Source of the DNA: Bacteroidia bacterium
GTDB taxonomy: Bacteria > Bacteroidota > Bacteroidia > 2-12-FULL-35-15
Direction of reading: 5' to 3'
Length of the DNA stretch: 41,068 nt
Assembly: GCA_016786925.1 (NCBI GenBank)
Contig: JAEUTU010000113.1
Coordinates: 1 to 41,068 of the forward strand
In this document: positions 16,501-26,100 of the stretch, one piece after another
How the letters are laid out: each line of letters starts with the position of its first letter
How positions within the stretch are numbered: position 1 is the first letter of the stretch
Position numbers and translations under genes: made by a program
The notes under the pieces: generated by a model
Told to the model about the DNA's origin: nothing
The model's database searches: none
Seen by the model: only the letters and a program-made list of their open reading frames with translations

Positions 16501-17087
16501 ATAGTGATGCTATTGCCGGTCAAACTCCTTTAGATGAAGAGGAGAGTGAGGGCTTGTTGATCCGTTCGATCACTACACAAGCTGAGTTGAACGAGTTTGA
16601 ACAGATGAATATTGAAAAAGCGATAGAGTGGACACTTGGACGAAATATTACTGTAGAAAAATTTTGTTCTGAAACTTTTGTGAAACAACTTCATTTAAAG
16701 ATGTTTCAACAGGTATGGAGGTGGGCAGGGAAATTTCGTTTATCGGAAAAGAATATTGGCATCCGTTCGAGTTTGATCAGCACTGAGTTAAAAAAACTAA
16801 ATGATGATTGTTCTTTCTGGATAAATAACAAGGTGTATCCGGAGGAGGAAATTGCAATCAGATACAAACACAGGCTGGTGAGTATTCACTGCTTTTCTAA
16901 TGGCAATGGCCGCCATTCAAGGTTAATGGCCGATGTGATGATGACACATGTTTTTAAAAAGAAAGAATTTACATGGGGAAGTGTTGCATTGGCCAATAAT
17001 TCAGAATACCGTAGATTGTATTTAGATGCACTTCATGCTGCAGATAATGGAAATATGATCCCCTTGGTCATTTTTGCAAAAAGTTAA
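16491..17087 (+). CDS. Mobile mystery protein B (Fic-domain protein, putative toxin/AMP-transferase)
   Basis: A 198-residue Fic-fold protein of the 'mobile mystery protein B' family. The Fic core motif is at residues 133-144, HCFSNGNGRHSR, with catalytic His133 and the GNGRxxR anion-binding loop. The usual acidic D/E before GNG is Asn here. The target-binding flap region is near 85-98 (EKNIGIRSSLIS). The N-terminal TPLDEEESEGL stretch resembles the conserved start of related Fic proteins but does not fit the [S/T]xxxE[G/N] inhibitory motif exactly. Fic enzymes normally transfer AMP from ATP to hydroxyl groups of target proteins. It is co-translated with mmpA, a plausible toxin-antitoxin pair; target unknown. 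Confidence 0.87.
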   Translation: MGLNSDAIAGQTPLDEEESEGLLIRSITTQAELNEFEQMNIEKAIEWTLGRNITVEKFCSETFVKQLHLKMFQQVWRWAGKFRLSEKNIGIRSSLISTELKKLNDDCSFWINNKVYPEEEIAIRYKHRLVSIHCFSNGNGRHSRLMADVMMTHVFKKKEFTWGSVALANNSEYRRLYLDALHAADNGNMIPLVIFAKS

Positions 17088-17117
17088 CAAAAGAACATAT
17101 GTATGAGTTTTACACCA

Positions 17118-17144
17118 GTAGGCGCTAGGCTCTGCCTAGTGACA
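17118..17144. repeat. Left flanking inverted repeat of the RAYT element
   Basis: A 27-bp sequence, itself holding the hairpin CTAGGC-TCT-GCCTAG, is exactly the reverse complement of 17760-17786. An inner hairpin, TAAGC-TCT-GCTTA (17156-17168), follows it with a similar stem-loop style. These are REP-type hairpins recognised by RAYT transposases (inference). Confidence 0.9.
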
Positions 17145-17178
17145 TTTTATTAGCCTAAGCTCTGCTTAAATTATTTCA

Positions 17179-17186
17179 TATATTTG
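17179..17186 (+). promoter_or_regulatory. -7 element TATATTTG of the RAYT gene
   Basis: An exact TAnnTTTG match ending three bases before the ATG at 17190, so the transcript would be nearly leaderless. No TTG box is seen at the right distance upstream, so strength is uncertain. Confidence 0.45.
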
Positions 17187-17189
17187 TTT

Positions 17190-17738
17190 ATGTCAGAAAA
17201 ATACAAGACGGATAGCAATGGTTTGTACTTTGTTACGATGACTGTTGTTGGCTGGATAGATGTTTTTACAAGAAGAGAATATCAAGAAATATTGATAGCT
17301 AGTTTATTATATTGTCAGAAGAACAAAAACTTAAAACTCTATTGTTATTGCATAATGCCTAGCCATATCCATTTTATAACATATTCTGAGGATGGAGAGC
17401 TTTCAAATACCTTAAGAGATATGAAATCATATACAGCAAAGGAATTAATAAAAGCGATAAAGAATAATCCACAAGAAAGCCGCAGGGAATGGATATTAAA
17501 TCAATTTGAGTACCATGGTAAAAAAAGTCCTCAAAATCAGGAAATGCAATTTTGGAAACACGACAATCATCCCTTTTATTTGTATAGCAATAAACTAATT
17601 CAACAAAAAGTAAATTATATACATATGAATCCTGTGGAAGCAGGCTTTGTTAACCAGCCACAGGAGTGGAGAATGAGTTCAGCTAATGAGGATGGACCAC
17701 TTAAATTGAATGAAATTTTAATCAGATCAACTATGTAA
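17190..17738 (+). CDS. REP-associated tyrosine transposase (IS200-like, RAYT)
   Basis: A 182-residue HUH/Y1 single-strand transposase. It has the HUH pair His59-Ile-His61 in MPSHIHFIT and the catalytic-tyrosine block with Tyr143 in VNYIHMNPVEAGFV, the usual RAYT signature. FVTMTVVGWIDVF at the N-terminus and WKHDNHPFYL before the Tyr helix also fit. RAYTs nick and move REP hairpins rather than full insertion sequences and are often domesticated. The gene is tightly framed by perfect inverted hairpin repeats, and its stop codon lies in the inner right hairpin. The ATG at 17190 is preferred to a TTG at 17184, which lies inside the promoter core. Confidence 0.9.
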   Translation: MSEKYKTDSNGLYFVTMTVVGWIDVFTRREYQEILIASLLYCQKNKNLKLYCYCIMPSHIHFITYSEDGELSNTLRDMKSYTAKELIKAIKNNPQESRREWILNQFEYHGKKSPQNQEMQFWKHDNHPFYLYSNKLIQQKVNYIHMNPVEAGFVNQPQEWRMSSANEDGPLKLNEILIRSTM

Positions 17739-17786
17739 GCAGAGCTTACGCTTTATGTTTGTCACTAGGCAGAGCCTAGCGCCTAC
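17736..17786. repeat. Right flanking hairpins of the RAYT element
   Basis: The inner hairpin TAAGC-AGA-GCTTA (17736-17748) mirrors 17156-17168. The outer 27-bp sequence at 17760-17786 is a perfect inverse copy of 17118-17144. The inner repeat begins exactly with the transposase stop codon. Confidence 0.9.
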
Positions 17787-17940
17787 CGGGGTAAACTGTT
17801 AACAGACTGTCATAAGGCTGAACAAGCATACGTGCTTCGTAAACAGCTATTCCGTATTCGTACGGGCATTCATTTGCAATTGCACGAAGTGTTGCCAATT
17901 GACCTGCATTAAAAGTTGATTGATTGTTTGCTGCTTTCAT
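17776..17940 (-). pseudogene. Truncated duplicate of the T9SS cargo gene, joined to the RAYT element
   Basis: A 54-codon frame on the minus strand, from ATG at 17940 to a TAG inside the right REP hairpin. Residues NNQSTFNAGQLATLRAI and onward to QPYDSLLTVY repeat the segment of the 18986-22792 protein just before its sorting domain. DNA at 17791-17929 aligns base for base with 19301-19439 with about seven mismatches. The match stops four bases from the REP arm on one side and at GCTGCTTTCAT on the other. The start lies five bases after the stop of the CHU_C gene, so it could still be translated, but it lacks a signal peptide and sorting domain. It is best read as a remnant of a duplicated cargo gene. 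Confidence 0.8.
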
Positions 17941-17944
17941 ACTG

Positions 17945-18928
17945 TTATTTAATTAATGAAATATTTCCTTTTAGTTCTATTCGTTCCCCTATATTATTTA
18001 TTCCACTTAAAACATAAAAGAATACTCCGTTATTCAGTTCAAGACCATTGAACGTCCCATCCCATCCTTTTGACGCATCATTGGTATAAAAAACTTGCTC
18101 ACCCCAACGGTTGAATATCCTAAAATCTAATTCTTTTATATCTCCTTTTGCATGTATCACATCATTAATCCCATCACCATTAGGACTAAATGCATTTGCA
18201 ACGAAAATATCTGAATTTTCCTGTTCGCAATCACAACAAACAACGCTTACATCTTCAATGTAATAATAGGCAATATTTGCTGTGCCAAATGGACTTGGAT
18301 TAAACATTAGGGTATCTGTATTTGTGTTTGAATAAAAGTTACCGATAGTAATGTATTGTTCATCTCCATTAGCTATAAATTCTCCGCTAATTATCATCCA
18401 GTTAACTGTATCTGTAAGTTGAACAGATGGGTTGCTAATAATTTGTGGAGTGAATGGAAGATTGAGACATGAGTTACTTATGCTAATCAAATTATTGGAA
18501 AAATAAGCTCCAATGTTACTGATACTGTACCTTGATAGATTGGCAAGATTTACATAAAAACTTACACAATAATTTTTGCCGGCTGCTAATGTATCAATAA
18601 GCTCTCCTTGAATATATTCCCGTACATCACTTGGCGGGCTTGCTGTACCATATCCATATATACCACAATAAGCATTTCCTGTTCGAGGATATTGCATATA
18701 TCCCAAATTATAAGGGACATCACAACTACTACCATCTGCCGCACATGCATTATAATAATCAGGAGAACAATCGGTAGGATTGTGCCAATATTTTAGGAAC
18801 GGAGTGATATTCCCCCATACGGTTGGGCATGAAATCGTATCCTCAAAACTCGGGTTACGGACAAGGTTTATTTGACCTCTTGATAAAAGAGGATAAAGAA
18901 TTAGTAATATTAAAGAAAGCCTTTTCAT
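17945..18928 (-). CDS. Secreted protein with C-terminal CHU_C (gliding motility-associated) domain
   Basis: A 327-residue T9SS cargo. The signal peptide is about residues 1-18 (ending LLSRGQ). A jelly-roll or carbohydrate-binding-like region, NLVRNPSFEDTISCP onward, runs to about residue 230 and has several Cys. It ends ICCDC-like (VVCCDCEQENSD), followed by the CHU_C domain (FVANAFSPNGDGINDVI, FRIFNRWGEQVF, GNISLIK). The NPSFE opening is common in secreted Bacteroidota proteins that bind surfaces or polysaccharide. The ATG lies two bases after the T-run of the terminator of the preceding cargo gene, so expression may depend on readthrough or a promoter inside that gene. Confidence 0.85.
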   Translation of the reverse strand: MKRLSLILLILYPLLSRGQINLVRNPSFEDTISCPTVWGNITPFLKYWHNPTDCSPDYYNACAADGSSCDVPYNLGYMQYPRTGNAYCGIYGYGTASPPSDVREYIQGELIDTLAAGKNYCVSFYVNLANLSRYSISNIGAYFSNNLISISNSCLNLPFTPQIISNPSVQLTDTVNWMIISGEFIANGDEQYITIGNFYSNTNTDTLMFNPSPFGTANIAYYYIEDVSVVCCDCEQENSDIFVANAFSPNGDGINDVIHAKGDIKELDFRIFNRWGEQVFYTNDASKGWDGTFNGLELNNGVFFYVLSGINNIGERIELKGNISLIK

Positions 18929-18929
18929 A

Positions 18930-18969
18930 TAAAAAGGGATCTTCAGTACTTGTTTTACTGAAAATCCCT
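18930..18969 (-). terminator. Intrinsic terminator after the large T9SS cargo gene
   Basis: On the minus strand, AGGGAT and TTCAGTA arms (18964-18969 and 18956-18962 against 18935-18940 and 18942-18948) pair around a 7-base loop with one mismatch. TTTTTAT follows. The U-tract ends right at the ATG of the next gene. Confidence 0.8.
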
Positions 18970-18985
18970 CGTATGGGTTTAAAAT

Positions 18986-21900
18986 TTATTTAATAATTAC
19001 AACTTTATCTGATTGAACAATTTGTCCATTAATTAAAATGCTATACATGTAAACGCCATTTTCAAGAGCATTTTCATCAATTTTCAATATATTCTCATTG
19101 CCATTTAAAGCATAAGCATTTATTTTTCTTCCAGAAAGATCGTAGATGACTATTTCTCCCTTATCTTGCGCTCCTATCTCATATGCCAAATTCATGGAAC
19201 CATTGTTCGGGTTTGGATACATGGCAAATTCTCTGAAAGTAACGGTAGTATTTGTTTCAGAGAACATCATACGGTTTTGTTCGCCTTCACATTCATTTTC
19301 GTAAACTGTTAACAAGCTGTCATAAGGCTGAACAAGCATACGTGCTTCGTAAACAGCTATTCCGTATTCGTACGGGCATTCATTTGCAATTGCACGTAGT
19401 GTTGCCAATTGGCCTGCATCAAATGTTGTTTGATTGTTTTGCAGATTGCTCAACAAAATACCATTGATCACTTTTGATTCTGATTCAGGATTTAATGCAG
19501 GTACAACACTTGCATTTTCTGAAATAGCAGTTGATAGATCAGAACTTCCAAATGCCAAGTTACGTTTGCCAAGTGCTTTTTTTACATCTTTTAATTTACC
19601 CATTGCAGCGTATTCAACGCTGTCCTTAAAATTATGCAACAGTATATCTCCGGAATAAATAGTAGAGTCATTCAATAACTCGCTATAAATAGAATGTTTA
19701 CTCAGCCATTTTAATTCCTGTGAACCGAATGTAACTTGATCCTGTACAATCTGTTGACGCAATGCCACTATTGGAGGAGGAGAAACAATACACAATGGTG
19801 ATGCACCCGGTCCTGTGGCTGGTAAAATAGCCAATGGGATTGATCCTCCTATGCTATTATTACTTACCGGGAAGTAAAAAGAAGGACTGGTTTTAACATA
19901 AAATTTTGATTGTGTTCCATCAGTTATCGCAGGACCAGAAGTAAAGGTCTGATCTGTGAACGTTCCTTGCCATTTATTGTATGTTGGATGAGTAGCATCT
20001 CCTTGCTGGTCAATGATACCTCCATTGCTCAACCAAATACCTCTCGTATCATTTTTCATTGTATTGTTGTAAACTGTACTTGGATTCATCGGACCTGCAC
20101 ACTGTATAGCAAATCCCATGTCCTGTATGTTGTTACAACTCATATAACTATTGGTACTTAGTGAGGCATACACACCACCTATTTGGGTATTACCATTTGC
20201 AGGTACACATTTTACACGGTTATCTACAATGGTTGTTGCGCTGTTACCCATAACTTCAATTCCTCTTCGTGGTAGGGAGCCACTTGGATTGATCTCAATA
20301 CGATTGTTATCTATGTTTGCTTTATACAAATTGTATGCTCTGATACCGTATCGTACATTTTCAATCCTGTTATTGAATGCAGTATATAAAAACGGAGCAG
20401 GTGTAACTGTAGCTGTTAATTCTTCCATCCAAATTCCAACTGCATTTGAAAACAATAAAGGTGCGGTAACCTTAATAATGTTTTCATTGATGGTTGTTTG
20501 GCATAAACTGTTCCAATAACAATGAACACCAACTTGCGCATTGGTAATATTATTCTTAAGGATATTCAGAATATTGAATTTGCTGCTGTATTCAGTGTGT
20601 ACCGCATAAGCACTAATGGTTGCAAAGTCATTTTTAATAATATCTACATTCATGTTATTGGTTGTGAAAACACCGATATAACAAAGGTTAAATTTGTTGG
20701 CTTGCCAAGCTGGTGTGCCTCCAATTATTGCTTTGTAACTTACAGGCAAGGGTGCAGGAGTTTTACCAATTGCATAAATTCCGTATGCAGGAGCTCCTGC
20801 AATACTTGTAATCAATCTAAACTCATTGTTATAAATTGTTGAATGTGTTTCTACTGTTTTGATACCTGTTGATAAATAATCAAAAATATTTGACTCAATC
20901 CTGTACGTTGTGGTCGTATTGGTAATCTTATTCAGCTCGGCTCCAATTACTGAACGGACACCTGCATAAGGAGTAATCATAGTTGAAGTAGGATATGTAT
21001 TATAATCCGTTGCAAGATTGAAAGAAGGAGCAATAAATACAGGCAAGGTTAATCCAGTATAATCACGACAGGTAAATACATTGCCTTGAATTCGCGCATT
21101 TGTAGGGGGAGCATACACTCCTCCATAATTTTGTATAAGTATAGATGTTTTATTTTTATTGAAAAGTGTACTTGCAAGTTTGTGTTCAGCACCATTTGAA
21201 ACATTTACAGCAGTAATGGCATGTTCTATCCAGCTTTTTCTGATTTCAATACTTGATGTGCTACTGTTTGCATAAATACCATCCCACATTTCATTACAGC
21301 CTGCTGATAAATGACTTTCTGATATTATTAATTCAACATTTGGATTTACATAAATTTTGGCATTTTCTCCTAATTTTATTTCACAATTAGAAATTTTAAA
21401 ATTTTGGTTAATAGTAAATACTCCATTGATATAAAATGTTTGGTTACTCACCTGTTGGTATCCATTAGCAGCAATTCCTGTATAGCCTGGGATTGAAGTT
21501 AGGCTATTCACATTGCTATTGATGAAATTTTGAATATTGTTTTCTGATGGAAGACAACATGTTGGAATTAATATGTTTGTTGAGTTTTCACATTTATTTT
21601 TGTCACTTACTGTTATAGTTAAGTATGCACCACTTAGAGAATTGAAAGTTACTGAGTAGCTATTGGGATTAATTGAATTAATAGTACCTGCATTACTAGG
21701 ATTTAAAGTAACGGTATAGCTATTGTTAGCATTATAATTTGAAATGGTGAATATCTCAGTTTGTCCAATATGACAAACCGTGGGTTGTCCATTTGGAAAA
21801 AGTATTATAGGAAGGGGAGGTAATGGATTTACAATAACGCTGCTGTTAGTAGTTGTACTGGTGTGTAAATTGTTCCCATCTGTGACAGTTAGTGTTACTG

Positions 21901-22792
21901 CGTAAGTTCCTGGATTTGAGTATGTGTGTATTGGGTTAGTCGCAGTTGAAGTTGTCCCATCACCGAAGTCCCAAAACCATGAAGGATTATTTCCTAAACA
22001 AGATGATAAGTCTGTAAATATAGTTGGCTCCCCTAAGCATACTTTGTTATTAATAAATTTAGCTTTGATGTCTTCAATAATTATAGTTTCAGTGATTGAG
22101 GACGAACCACATTGATTGGAAACACTTAATGTAATGTCATTTGGTCCGATGTTTAAATTGCTACTACAAATGCTGTTTTGACATAGGTTACAGGAAACGG
22201 GACCCCCATTTTCATACCATGAAAAATTACTTATTGCTCCACTTGAAATATTGTTTATACATATAGGGCTTGCTTGACAAAAAGGAGGGGTGTTAATAAC
22301 GTTAATATTTGCAATAGGTGGTTCAATAACGTTTACATTTATAATCCAATGATAAATTCTAGTATATACACCATTTACCAAACAATTGTCATTTGTGGGG
22401 CTGTAGTAATAAAAATCACATGTATAATTTCCAGTAGCGCCCCATTCTGGTTGAAAACAGACAGGAATATTCGGCATGTTTGCTGCGTTAAAATTTGGGA
22501 GTGTTCCCAAATTACTCCCTATGAAATTACATTGCAAATACCAGCCAGAATTATTTGGCGCATTTGTAAGTAATAAACCATAAAAACAAAAATCAACTAT
22601 TTCGTCTTTGCAAATTGTAATTGAACAGGTTGATGTTATTGGAGGTGTTCCAGAACAAGCACTTTGTATTTGACACGATTGGTTGTTTGCAATTAAGAAT
22701 GGCCGACTCAATGGGTCTATTGATTCTGATTGACTACTAATTTCAAAAGAAAAAATTATAGTTGTTAATATAATAATAGATATTTGTTTCAT
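18986..22792 (-). CDS. Large T9SS cargo: PKD domain, right-handed beta-helix, type A sorting domain
   Basis: A 1268-residue secreted protein. A signal peptide (about residues 1-20, SFEISSQ) leads into a Cys-rich N-terminal region with CSGTPPITSTCSITICKD. A PKD domain lies near residues 250-325 (SWFWDFGDGTTSTATNP, then GTYAVTLTVTDGNN). From about 470 to 960 come short Asn-rich repeats (IEIRKSWIEHA, NRIENVRYGIRAYN, VDNRVKC) typical of a NosD/pectate-lyase-like right-handed beta-helix. A helical linker follows (QQIVQDQVTFGSQELKWLSKH). The end (FAMYPNPNNGSMNLAYEIG, then IVIYDLSGRKI) is a type A T9SS sorting domain, removed on the surface in the family. Likely a surface-attached or released carbohydrate-binding or degrading protein; no catalytic residues assigned. 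Part of its 3' end is duplicated next to the RAYT element. Confidence 0.87.
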   Translation of the reverse strand: MKQISIIILTTIIFSFEISSQSESIDPLSRPFLIANNQSCQIQSACSGTPPITSTCSITICKDEIVDFCFYGLLLTNAPNNSGWYLQCNFIGSNLGTLPNFNAANMPNIPVCFQPEWGATGNYTCDFYYYSPTNDNCLVNGVYTRIYHWIINVNVIEPPIANINVINTPPFCQASPICINNISSGAISNFSWYENGGPVSCNLCQNSICSSNLNIGPNDITLSVSNQCGSSSITETIIIEDIKAKFINNKVCLGEPTIFTDLSSCLGNNPSWFWDFGDGTTSTATNPIHTYSNPGTYAVTLTVTDGNNLHTSTTTNSSVIVNPLPPLPIILFPNGQPTVCHIGQTEIFTISNYNANNSYTVTLNPSNAGTINSINPNSYSVTFNSLSGAYLTITVSDKNKCENSTNILIPTCCLPSENNIQNFINSNVNSLTSIPGYTGIAANGYQQVSNQTFYINGVFTINQNFKISNCEIKLGENAKIYVNPNVELIISESHLSAGCNEMWDGIYANSSTSSIEIRKSWIEHAITAVNVSNGAEHKLASTLFNKNKTSILIQNYGGVYAPPTNARIQGNVFTCRDYTGLTLPVFIAPSFNLATDYNTYPTSTMITPYAGVRSVIGAELNKITNTTTTYRIESNIFDYLSTGIKTVETHSTIYNNEFRLITSIAGAPAYGIYAIGKTPAPLPVSYKAIIGGTPAWQANKFNLCYIGVFTTNNMNVDIIKNDFATISAYAVHTEYSSKFNILNILKNNITNAQVGVHCYWNSLCQTTINENIIKVTAPLLFSNAVGIWMEELTATVTPAPFLYTAFNNRIENVRYGIRAYNLYKANIDNNRIEINPSGSLPRRGIEVMGNSATTIVDNRVKCVPANGNTQIGGVYASLSTNSYMSCNNIQDMGFAIQCAGPMNPSTVYNNTMKNDTRGIWLSNGGIIDQQGDATHPTYNKWQGTFTDQTFTSGPAITDGTQSKFYVKTSPSFYFPVSNNSIGGSIPLAILPATGPGASPLCIVSPPPIVALRQQIVQDQVTFGSQELKWLSKHSIYSELLNDSTIYSGDILLHNFKDSVEYAAMGKLKDVKKALGKRNLAFGSSDLSTAISENASVVPALNPESESKVINGILLSNLQNNQTTFDAGQLATLRAIANECPYEYGIAVYEARMLVQPYDSLLTVYENECEGEQNRMMFSETNTTVTFREFAMYPNPNNGSMNLAYEIGAQDKGEIVIYDLSGRKINAYALNGNENILKIDENALENGVYMYSILINGQIVQSDKVVIIK

Positions 22793-23146
22793 GTTGAAAT
22801 AATTTTATTTATTGCTAAGAAAAGCTATTTTTACATTATATCAAATATATCTAGTATATTTTATCATTTTTTTCATTTTCTTTATATGAAAATTAATGAT
22901 AATGATTTCTACTTCCTTTATGAATATAGGCTTCTCTTCAATTCGGACATTCCTTGTTGGGTTGCCATTTCATATTGCAAACTTCTTAATAATATAATAA
23001 AAAAAGGAAGCCATGTTTCTTGTAGTTATAATTTAAATTATACATAGATTTGTCGTATAAAAAAAGAAGTGATTTCTAATTACTTTTAGTAAAACATAAA
23101 AAGAGAATTTCTAAAAAAAATCCCCCGCAATTGGCGGGGGATTTTT
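22793..23146. other. Gene-free AT-rich interval
   Basis: Contains a minus-strand promoter core for the cargo gene (22842-22849) and the terminator of the ABC gene (23113-23148). The rest is very AT-rich, with no convincing gene; the possible plus-strand reading frame at 22784-23047 has no coding character. Confidence 0.5.
22842..22849 (-). promoter_or_regulatory. -7 element for the large T9SS cargo gene
   Basis: CAAATATA on plus is TATATTTG on minus, an exact TAnnTTTG match, about 50 bases before the ATG at 22792. No clear TTG box lies upstream. Confidence 0.4.
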
Positions 23147-23148
23147 TT
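23113..23148 (-). terminator. Intrinsic terminator of the ABC transporter gene
   Basis: TCCCCCGC (23121-23128) and GCGGGGGA (23134-23141) form a perfect 8-bp stem with a 5-base loop. It is flanked by A-runs and T-runs, so it could work in both directions. Confidence 0.92.
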
Positions 23149-26100
23149 AACTTCTCTTTTTACCGAAGCTGCTGAATATGTTTTCCAGCAGGGTAATGAA
23201 TCGTTTTAATACATCAAAGTATAAAGTGATCAATAATAATAATGACATACCCCATACTACTGAAATGTTGAACCAGTAGGTATCGTAAAACTTACCAAAC
23301 AATTTTTTACGTGGTGCATAAAAATGTGCCTTACCGTAGTTAGATGTCGGATCCAAATAAATAGGATCGATCTTTTGAATGTATTCGCCATTCAAATCAA
23401 GGATCCGGTTAGCAGTGGTGCGGTTGGTTACCAGATCGTGCAAACTCTCATTCTCATACGCATCTTTATCTTTCAAATATTGCGCACGTGCAACACTGTC
23501 CTTGTTTAATCTGGATATCTCTTTATCCTTAAGGTCTGTAGCACGTTTGAAATTATTCAAATACACTGTTTTTAGTTTATCTAAAAAGTCGCGTGTTTGA
23601 GTAGAAACCGTTGGGCCAAATTGATCAATACTCAATTTATCCAAGCTACCACATTTTAATTTTTCATTTCCGCCTACTTTTAATTCTTTGGTGATCTCAT
23701 TCTTCACCATGTTCAATGCATCGATCACTTCCTGTTTGTTCTCAGGTTTTTTCAAATTGCTTTCGCAATAGTCGAGCTTCGAGTGCATAGCAGGCAACCA
23801 ATAATCTTTTTTATAAGTAGCAATGCTCAATGCTTTATCATACTTATAAATGTTCTTATTGAATTTGTTGTCTTTGAATTGTTTTACTGCCAATGCTTCA
23901 AATGCCCAGCGCGAAGCCATTGCATCACCAATAGCAGGTACCACACTTTGTGAAGTAATGATCGGATTTAATTTGTCGAATTTTACCATTACACCACTGA
24001 ACAATAATTGAGGAATGATAAGGATTGGAATTAAAATGTAAATGGTTACTGCTGAGTTGAAACTTGCGGAAATGTTTAATCCAAGCATGTTCGCAAAACA
24101 GAAGGTTGTAAATAATAAGAACCAGTAAGCCATGGTCATACCATGAATTTCCAATACATAATTTCCTACCAATACAAACAGGATCGCTTGAATAGCAGAC
24201 AGGGTGAACATGATCACCACCTTCGACCATAAATAACTTCCTTTACTTAAGTTTAGGAAAGATTCGCGTTTCTGGATTTTTCTATCACGTATGATCTCCT
24301 CGGCACTCACCGTTAATCCAATGAACAAAGCAACAACCACTGCCATGAACATATAAATGATGATGTTCTCATTTTCGCGGTAAGTATAACCTACTTTGTT
24401 GGAAAGATCAAGGTTCACAAACTTAATGAAGTAGGCAAGGATAAATGCCAATGCCGGTGCTTCCAATAAGTTGATGGATAAATATTGTTTATTGGTAAGT
24501 TTTGAAAGAACGTCACGTGTAATGAAAACCTTGAACTGTTTTAATTTGTTCGGGATCTTGAATGTACTTTCCGGGATCTCGGTATAATTTCCAACATCTT
24601 CAACTTTCTTCTCGATCTTCTCTTTATAATGTGCATTCCACTCGCTTGGCGATACCTTTCTGTTTAAGGTAAGGTTTCCGTATTCGTCCAATACTTTCGA
24701 TTCAATGATGTTGAATACCTGTTCGGGATTAACGTTACCACATTCCACACATTCGCTCTCATTGCTATTCACATGGTTCACTACAGTTTTGAAATAGATC
24801 ACGGAGTCAACCGGGTTACCATAATAAATTGGATAACCACCCACATCCAGGATCATTAATTTGTCGAACATTTTGAAAATGTCGGATGAAGGTTGGTGGA
24901 TAACCACAAACACGAGTTTGCCTTTTAGAGCTAACTCTTTTAATAAGTCCATGATGTTCTCTGAGTCGCGTGATGATAAACCGGAAGTAGGTTCATCAAC
25001 AAACAATACAGAGGGCTCACGGATCAATTCAAGGGCAATGTTCAAACGTTTACGCTGACCACCGGAGATGGTTTTTTCTAAGGGACTACCAACTTTTAGG
25101 TCGCGTGTTTCGATCAAACCAATATCGGTAAGTACTTCTACCACCATATCAGAGATCTCTTTGTCGGATTTATTTCCAAAGCAAAGTTTGGCATTGTAAA
25201 ATAAGTTCTGGAAAACAGAAAGTTCTTCAATCAAAAGGTCATCCTGAGAAACGTGACCGATCACACCTTCAATTTCTTTTTTCTGAGTGTGAATATTGAT
25301 GCCGTTGATCTTCACTGATCCTCCGCTTGGGATCTCGTTTCCGTTCAATACATTCAATAAAGTAGATTTGCCGGCACCGGACCCTCCCATGATACCGATC
25401 AATTTACCGGATTCTTCGGAGAAGTTGATGTCACGTAAACCTAATTTACCACCTTTGAATTTGTACTCTAAGTTTTGTACTACAAAAGATACTTTTGCTT
25501 TAGAGGTATCTGCCATGAAGGCACTTAAAATATCGGAATAGTAAACCGGCTTCACTTTAGAACTACGTAATGATGAACCCGGAGTTAGGATGTACACTTT
25601 ACCCTGGAACAATAACTGTCCGTTCAGTAAAAGGTCACTCTTGCCAAAATATACCAGTGCATACATGTTCACACTTGGTATCCATAACACACGAGCTTGT
25701 CCGGTTACCCCTTCAGCATAAATATGTTTTGTTTCGTTGAAGTTGTGATTCAGCTTATTGTCGATCACCAATACTTTTTGAGAGTCAGGGATCTCGTCAA
25801 CTTTTGCTTTAACGAATTCCATGCAGCTTTTGAACTCTGCATCTTCGATATTAAATGTTTCGGCAACAGTAGTAACAAATTCTAATTCCTGTTCAGCGAT
25901 CTCGGTGTTTGAATTGATAAATTCGATCAAGCGAAGTAATACAACCACCTTCTGAACCTGAGTAAGCTCTCCGTTGATCTGTGTACAGATCTTTAATACT
26001 TTAACTGAGTTAAGGGAAGTACGTTTAGCGGTACCATCTTTCTTTTTGGTAACCTGATGATGTGCTTCCAGGAATTCATCAAATATTTTCAAATACTGAT

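Noticed and set aside
17190..17738. Full insertion sequence with target duplication
   Set aside because: HUH/Y1 enzymes do not make target duplications, and the flanks are REP-type hairpins, so RAYT is the better name than an ordinary insertion sequence.
22784..23047. Plus-strand reading frame of 87 residues in the gap before the large cargo gene
   Set aside because: Very AT-rich composition, no recognisable protein features, and it overlaps the 5' end and promoter of the minus-strand gene.
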